Origin: Ziziphus jujuba
Lineage: Eukaryota; Streptophyta; Magnoliopsida; Rosales; Rhamnaceae
DNA length: 64,000 nucleotides
Assembly (NCBI RefSeq): GCF_031755915.1
Contig: NC_083387.1
Location: forward strand, 4,120,501 to 4,184,500
Reading direction: 5' to 3'
This document shows positions 59,661 through 64,000 of the stretch, one piece after another. The notes under the pieces were generated by a model. That model saw only the letters and a program-made list of their open reading frames with translations. It had not been told where the DNA came from and ran no database searches. Position 1 is the stretch's first letter; each line of letters begins with the position of its first letter. The position numbers were made by a program, and so were the translations under genes.

Positions 59661-60698
59661 ATGGGATCATCCACTTCAGTCCAATTCGTAGAGACAGCTC
59701 TTTCTCGCACTACTGGTCCTTTTGCTTTATCCTATACAGATCCCAATCAAAAATGGCTAATCAGGAAGCATCTTCTTTCGCTGCTGCAAGAATACCCTGC
59801 TTTTTCTCCTTCTTTCGGCACCTTCACTCACAACGATGGCACAGCCGTGAACCTTTTCTATGCAAGCGGGGAGCTTCATATCTCCAATGGCAGACCACCT
59901 ATTCCCTTGATAATTTGGCTCCATGAAAACTACCCTTTCATGCCTCCAATGGTCTTCGTCTCCCCAAATTCCACTTACCCAATTCATCCCCGCCATCCTT
60001 TCGTTGACCCTTGCGGTGCCACCGCTTCTCCTTATCTCCAAACGTGGATACACCCCGGCTGCAACCTCTCTAAACTTGTTCACAACCTTATCAGACTCTT
60101 TTCCCAAGATCATCCCTTTTTATCATCTTCATCTTCTTCCTCTGTTCGTGGTTTTTCTCATCCCTCCCTTGCTTCAAAAAGGGAGGCTCTGGATCATCTT
60201 GTGGGTTCTCTTCACTATGATATAGGAGCATTGACTGCCAAAACGATGGAAGAGATAGAGAGGCTATCGAAGTTTAAAGTGGAAATGGTGAAGAGGGTTG
60301 ACAGTACGAGAAGGATAATTGATGGGTTAGATCATGAAAAGCTGATTTTAAAAGGGAGGGTTTCAGAGCTGGTAGAAGAAGCAGATATGGTTTTGAACTG
60401 GTTAAAGGTTAATGATAGAGAAATTTGGGTTGCTAAAATTGGGGATGAAATTGAGAATGCTTTTGAAGCTGTTGGGGATGATTCAAATGAGGTGTTGGAT
60501 TGCTTGGCTGCGGATAAAGCTATTGAGGATTCGATATACGCATTGGACAAGGCTGTAGAACAAGGTGTGGTGAGCTCTAGTGACTACATTAGGCAAGTAA
60601 GAGTTTTGGCTAGAGAGCAGTTTAAAAATAATGCTACGCTACTCAAATTGAGAGGCCCTACAATGCTCCATTGCCTCGACGACTCCAAGTTGTTTTAG
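59661..60698 (+). CDS. ELC: ESCRT-I subunit VPS23/ELCH (TSG101-like), UEV and steadiness-box protein
   Basis: Intronless, 345 aa from ATG 59661. An upstream in-frame ATG at 59580 would add 27 residues dominated by a 29-nt T run (poly-Phe), so I reject it. Residues about 10-150 form a UEV domain: QKWLIRKHLLSLLQEYPAFS, GTAVNLFYASGELHI, PIPLIIWLHENYPFMPPMVF, HPRHPFVDPCG, SPYLQTWIHPGCNLSKLVHN. UEVs resemble ubiquitin E2s but lack the catalytic Cys context and bind ubiquitin. A short Ser run, a coiled-coil-like region (about 190-265) and a C-terminal steadiness box (CLAADKAIEDSIYALDKAVE, SDYIRQVRVLAREQFK) follow. ESCRT-I sorts ubiquitinated membrane proteins into multivesicular bodies; Arabidopsis ELC also affects cytokinesis. 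ELC and ELC-like cannot be told apart here. Confidence 0.95.
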   Translation: MGSSTSVQFVETALSRTTGPFALSYTDPNQKWLIRKHLLSLLQEYPAFSPSFGTFTHNDGTAVNLFYASGELHISNGRPPIPLIIWLHENYPFMPPMVFVSPNSTYPIHPRHPFVDPCGATASPYLQTWIHPGCNLSKLVHNLIRLFSQDHPFLSSSSSSSVRGFSHPSLASKREALDHLVGSLHYDIGALTAKTMEEIERLSKFKVEMVKRVDSTRRIIDGLDHEKLILKGRVSELVEEADMVLNWLKVNDREIWVAKIGDEIENAFEAVGDDSNEVLDCLAADKAIEDSIYALDKAVEQGVVSSSDYIRQVRVLAREQFKNNATLLKLRGPTMLHCLDDSKLF

Positions 60699-62704
60699 AT
60701 CAGGTGTTTTTCCTTTCGGTAAAAAAGTCAAACACCATCTCTGCAAATAGAAAGGGTCTTCAAGATTTGTAGACATGTACCACTAAATTTTATTGGACAA
60801 TGTTTTGTTGGGTCTTTTAAAATATGCCAATGGTTGTTGTGATATTGTGACCAAAGCGAAGTCTTTGTTTTTGTTTTTCCAATATATACAATTTTTTGAT
60901 AAAATTTTCAATATATACAATTGTAAATTGTATTTGTCTTACCTTTAAAGTTCAAAATTGATCAATATGTTGAGATTTTGCCCTTTTGGAATCCAAGAAA
61001 ATAAAAATGAAAGTGGAAATTATGCGTAGAAAGTAAAAATGAATGTGGAAATTATGCATAGTAAACACTAATAGATAATTTAAAAATGACGCTGAGGACA
61101 CTTTGTTAATACAAGTCTACTGTAAATGCCGTGTGGAAATTATGTATGGTAAGCACTAATAGATAATTTAAAGATGACGTTAAGGACACTTTGTTAATAC
61201 AAATCTACTGTAAATACCGTGTGGAAATTATCCATAGTAAGCACTAATAGATAATTTAAAAATGACGCTGAGGATACTTTATTAATACAAGTTTACTGTA
61301 AATGCCGTTTGAAAACTATGTACAGAAAATTGACAAATGTAAAACTAGTCCACCTCCTTAAAAGATTCTATATATCAGAATGTGTTTGGAATTTGGAAAG
61401 TTGACAGACAATAAAATACTTAAAAGATCGGCTTTGATCGTTGGGCAAGCTGCCCATTGTCAAGCTTGAAAGTCCTAATCAATCGTCTATCAGTTCAGTG
61501 GACCAGCCCACGTTCGACTTTGTCATCGACGTGTTTGATCTTTGGATTGGGCTTTTCATTGGTTGGCTGGGCCAGTTTTTCTCCTCTTCCCTGTTCCATA
61601 ATTGCCAAGAAAAAATCCGTTGACTGTCACAGTATACAATGTAATCGTATTATTTCCTTTTTAATTAAATTTTGAAGCAAATGTTAGTTTTCTTCAAGTT
61701 TCTTTTTTATTTTACTTATAGAAAAAAAATAAAATTAAATAACAGTTTAAACTTCATTTTTACTTATGAAGATTACTGTTTTTATGTGCTGGGAATTTGA
61801 ATTAGGTTTGAATATTTTAGCAATCAGTTTTCATTCAAATCAAAGGGTGTTTGTACTCAAAATTGTAGAAGTGGAAAATGTGCAACTTCCAAAAATTGCA
61901 ATATTATTTTGGTCACCCCCTTATTGTGATTTCTCTCTTTCTCTATGTCTCATATTTTTTTTAACACTCCGTCCCATTTTTTGGTAATTATTTTTACAAT
62001 TATTATCTGATTTGGGATTATGTTTCTACTAAAATCTAGGGGGTTTTTATTTTATTATTATATTTTTTTTCTCCTTCAAATGCGGGTTTCCCATTTATGA
62101 TTATGACATCTTGTTAAGAAAAAACATTCTGTATGATCTCTAGGTAATCTTTAAAAACTGGGAGGTTTTGTTTTAAAGAAAAAAAAAAAAAAAGAAAGAA
62201 AATTAGATATTCAAAATGGTTCAAGTAGTAATAACTGGATCATAACTAAATTGGTAGAGTAATAAAGTTTTGACATAAAATTCGCCAGAAGAAAATAATG
62301 GGATTTTTGCTTTTTGGAATTTTTAATTTTTAATTTTTTTTTTATCTCAAAATTAAAAAAATATATGTATTGTTTTTTTGGTCTGAAAAACAGATCTTAT
62401 ACCTTTAGTAATAATTGTGTGTGTGTGTATCTGGTATGTATCGTGTACATTTGGATGCAAATCACAAATCTGAACCTCCCTGTATAAGCAAAAGTAAAAC
62501 CTCCCGCATGTGGGTACACGATTCTTAACGTACACCCGTTTCCATGGTTTCCTAGATCCCATTCCCTCTTGACCTTCTCTTCAAAATCTGTTTCCTTTTC
62601 TTCTTGTTGGTCTTCCCCGTGTTTGCTTCGTCGTTTCAATTCTGTCAGCCCTTCTGTAACTCTACCGCATTTGGGAGATAGTGTGGCCTCTGCTTCGCTC
62701 AACC
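60699..62704. other. Intergenic region between ELC and the last gene
   Basis: ELC 3' side, then a three-copy 88-bp minisatellite (61045-61308, listed separately), AT-rich DNA, and from about 62540 the C/T-rich leader of the gene starting at 62705. ORFs at 61441-61987 show no known domain. Confidence 0.6.
61045..61308 (+). repeat. Minisatellite, three copies of an 88-bp unit
   Basis: Units start with GTGGAAATTAT at 61045, 61133 and 61221 and share CACTAATAGATAATTTAAA, ATGACG, AGGA(C/T)ACTTT, TTAATACAA and TACTGTAAAT(G/A)CCG. The next unit (61309 on) decays after about 15 bp and a partial GTGGAAATTATGCGTAGAAA precedes the first. Copies differ at roughly 8-10 positions each. Confidence 0.93.
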
Positions 62705-62793
62705 ATGGAGGTTTCTCGTTGGGTGTTGCTTATTTCGATATTTCTCTGCCTTTTCGCATCTGGGTCGTTATCATTTGACAATCTTCACCGAGC
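62705..62793 (+). CDS. First exon of a secretory/ER protein, continues beyond the window
   Basis: ATG 62705 opens MEVSRWVLLISIFLCLFASG, a classic signal peptide (short charged start, hydrophobic core, small residues ASGSLS before a probable cleavage), then FDNLHRA and a canonical donor GC|GTAAGT at 62794. Leader upstream is C/T-rich, as expected. Only 29 residues are visible, so the family is unknown. I saw no convincing second exon up to 64000; candidate acceptors at about 63585 and 63775 give early stops, so intron 1 probably runs past the window. Confidence 0.55.
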
Positions 62794-64000
62794 GTAAGTA
62801 ATTCCTTTTATTTAGTTTAAAATTGTTCTGAATCTGAAGCTTTCTGTGTTTTCGTTTTTTTTTTTTTTTTTTTTTCCCTCTGGATGAGATAATTTTAATA
62901 TTTTTGATTTGTTGGAATTGTTTATAAATTTGGTTAGTTTTAGGATAGTTAGAATTGATCTTCATGCTAAATTGCTGCAAAAGAGTTAATTTTCACATGT
63001 GGCTTGCCGTGTTTTTATGTCTTAACGGTTATAGATTTTGAAACATTTAGGAAATATTTCGAATATATGTTGTTTAGGGGTGCAAAAATGGCTATGGTTT
63101 TCAATCCAAAAGACTCAAAAAAAAAAAAAAGAAAAGGCCAGAGAATTGTCTGAACGTGCTAAATAACAGGCCTTTTTTTGTACGTTTTCAAAAATTTAGT
63201 GCGGCACACCGTTAACCTTTTGCTTTATTGACTTCTTTGTTGCAATATTGTGGATGGAATTTTAATCATAAAATTGAATACAAGTATAATATGATTTAAA
63301 TAATGGATGTTGGAGTTTATACTAATTGAAAAAACATGAAGTTGGAGATTATGATTCTTGAAGTTGGAGATTATGATTCTTTTCAAAGTATGCTGGCAGT
63401 TCTCAAACTTAAATTAAAAAATTATGATTGTGAACAAAAAGAAGCATTTGGCCTAAGCTAAATTAAGGGAGTGATTGCGCATTCAGAAAGATCAATATCT
63501 TTAGCTACATAGAGCATGTATATAACTGGATTATTACTTACCCTTTCGACTTTTAAAGTCTCAGAATTTTTTCTCATATTTCAGTATCACCAGAATATTT
63601 CTCACATGCCTAGTGTAGAAGACTCAGTACTTCATCATAATCTTTGAGCATGCATATTATTGATGGAAGTTTCTACCAATACTATCCATTCAAAATGATA
63701 AATTTAATTTGGCAACTTGAGAAGCTTTGAATTTTTATTTTTGAAAGTGTTTCCTGACATTCAATATTTCTTCAGTGTCTACGTTGAATGAAAGTTGCAT
63801 AAACATAAAATGAGATATCATACCTCAGTTGCATCCTTTCATGCTCCTGCAATAGAATTGAGTGTGTCTATCTTACTTAGAATGTTGTAGACCCATGGTT
63901 TGTCTTTTGTTCACCTTGATTGAGACAAGAAGCTTCATTTCCATTTGTAATATCATGTATGTACATGGGAGTTTATTCTTCTGTGTATGTTGTACATGCA
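62794..64000 (+). other. Probable first intron of the last gene, nothing else seen
   Basis: T-rich sequence with a T run at 62857-62875 and an A run at 63117-63131. No recognisable exon, RNA gene or repeat family; a 20-bp phrase GAAGTTGGAGATTATGATTC is directly repeated at about 63339 and 63360. Confidence 0.45.

Noticed and set aside
62225..62275. tRNA-like wording (TTGGTAGAGTAATAAAG)
   Set aside because: No acceptor stem, anticodon arm or proper T-loop could be paired around it.
1..64000. CRISPR arrays, prokaryotic operons, rRNA genes, integrated virus
   Set aside because: None seen; the genome is a plant nuclear one and the only reverse-transcriptase-bearing element is the copia retrotransposon.

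Overview
This is nuclear DNA from a flowering plant, most likely a eudicot. The evidence is intron-containing genes with plant-specific domain architectures (LONGIFOLIA/TRM, DUF506, plastid pyruvate kinase, D27, ENT/Agenet), AT-rich intergenic DNA full of (TA)n, (GA)n and poly-A/T tracts, and a Ty1-copia retrotransposon. I cannot name the species.

Layout. 1-428: last three exons of an unrecognised gene on + whose product ends in a CaaX-like box. 1988-3460 (-): Agenet/ENT-domain chromatin-type protein. About 3.5-11.7 kb: long AT-rich intergenic stretch with a G-box/ABRE-like cluster near 10.6 kb. 11728-15197 (+): LONGIFOLIA/TRM-family microtubule-associated protein. 18933-21630 (-): six-exon D27 carotenoid isomerase gene (strigolactone pathway), with an 81-bp duplication over a GC-type splice donor. 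23236-23549 (-): two orphan exon-like pieces. 25512-26477 (-): histone H2A.Z, also with a GC donor. 29081-31733 (+): plastidial pyruvate kinase alpha-type subunit. 37453-43274: degenerate Ty1-copia element (- orientation) with both LTRs and a TGGTA target duplication. 48030-49774 (+): DUF506 (PDDEXK-like) protein. 49.8-59.6 kb: gene-poor, with a 0.8-kb inverted-repeat element and a diverged duplicate of the sequence upstream of the next gene. 59661-60698 (+): intronless ELC/VPS23 (TSG101-like) ESCRT-I subunit. 62705-62793 (+): first exon of a secretory protein continuing beyond the window.

The genes do not form one pathway; this is ordinary mixed plant gene content. D27 and the pyruvate kinase act in plastids; the Agenet/ENT protein and H2A.Z act in chromatin; TRM and ELC act in cell shape, cytokinesis and trafficking. 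H2A.Z, PKP1 and DUF506 being close together recalls Arabidopsis gene pairs and may be an old linkage. Exon coordinates were read by hand from splice sites, frame continuity and remembered family sequences; no alignment was run.
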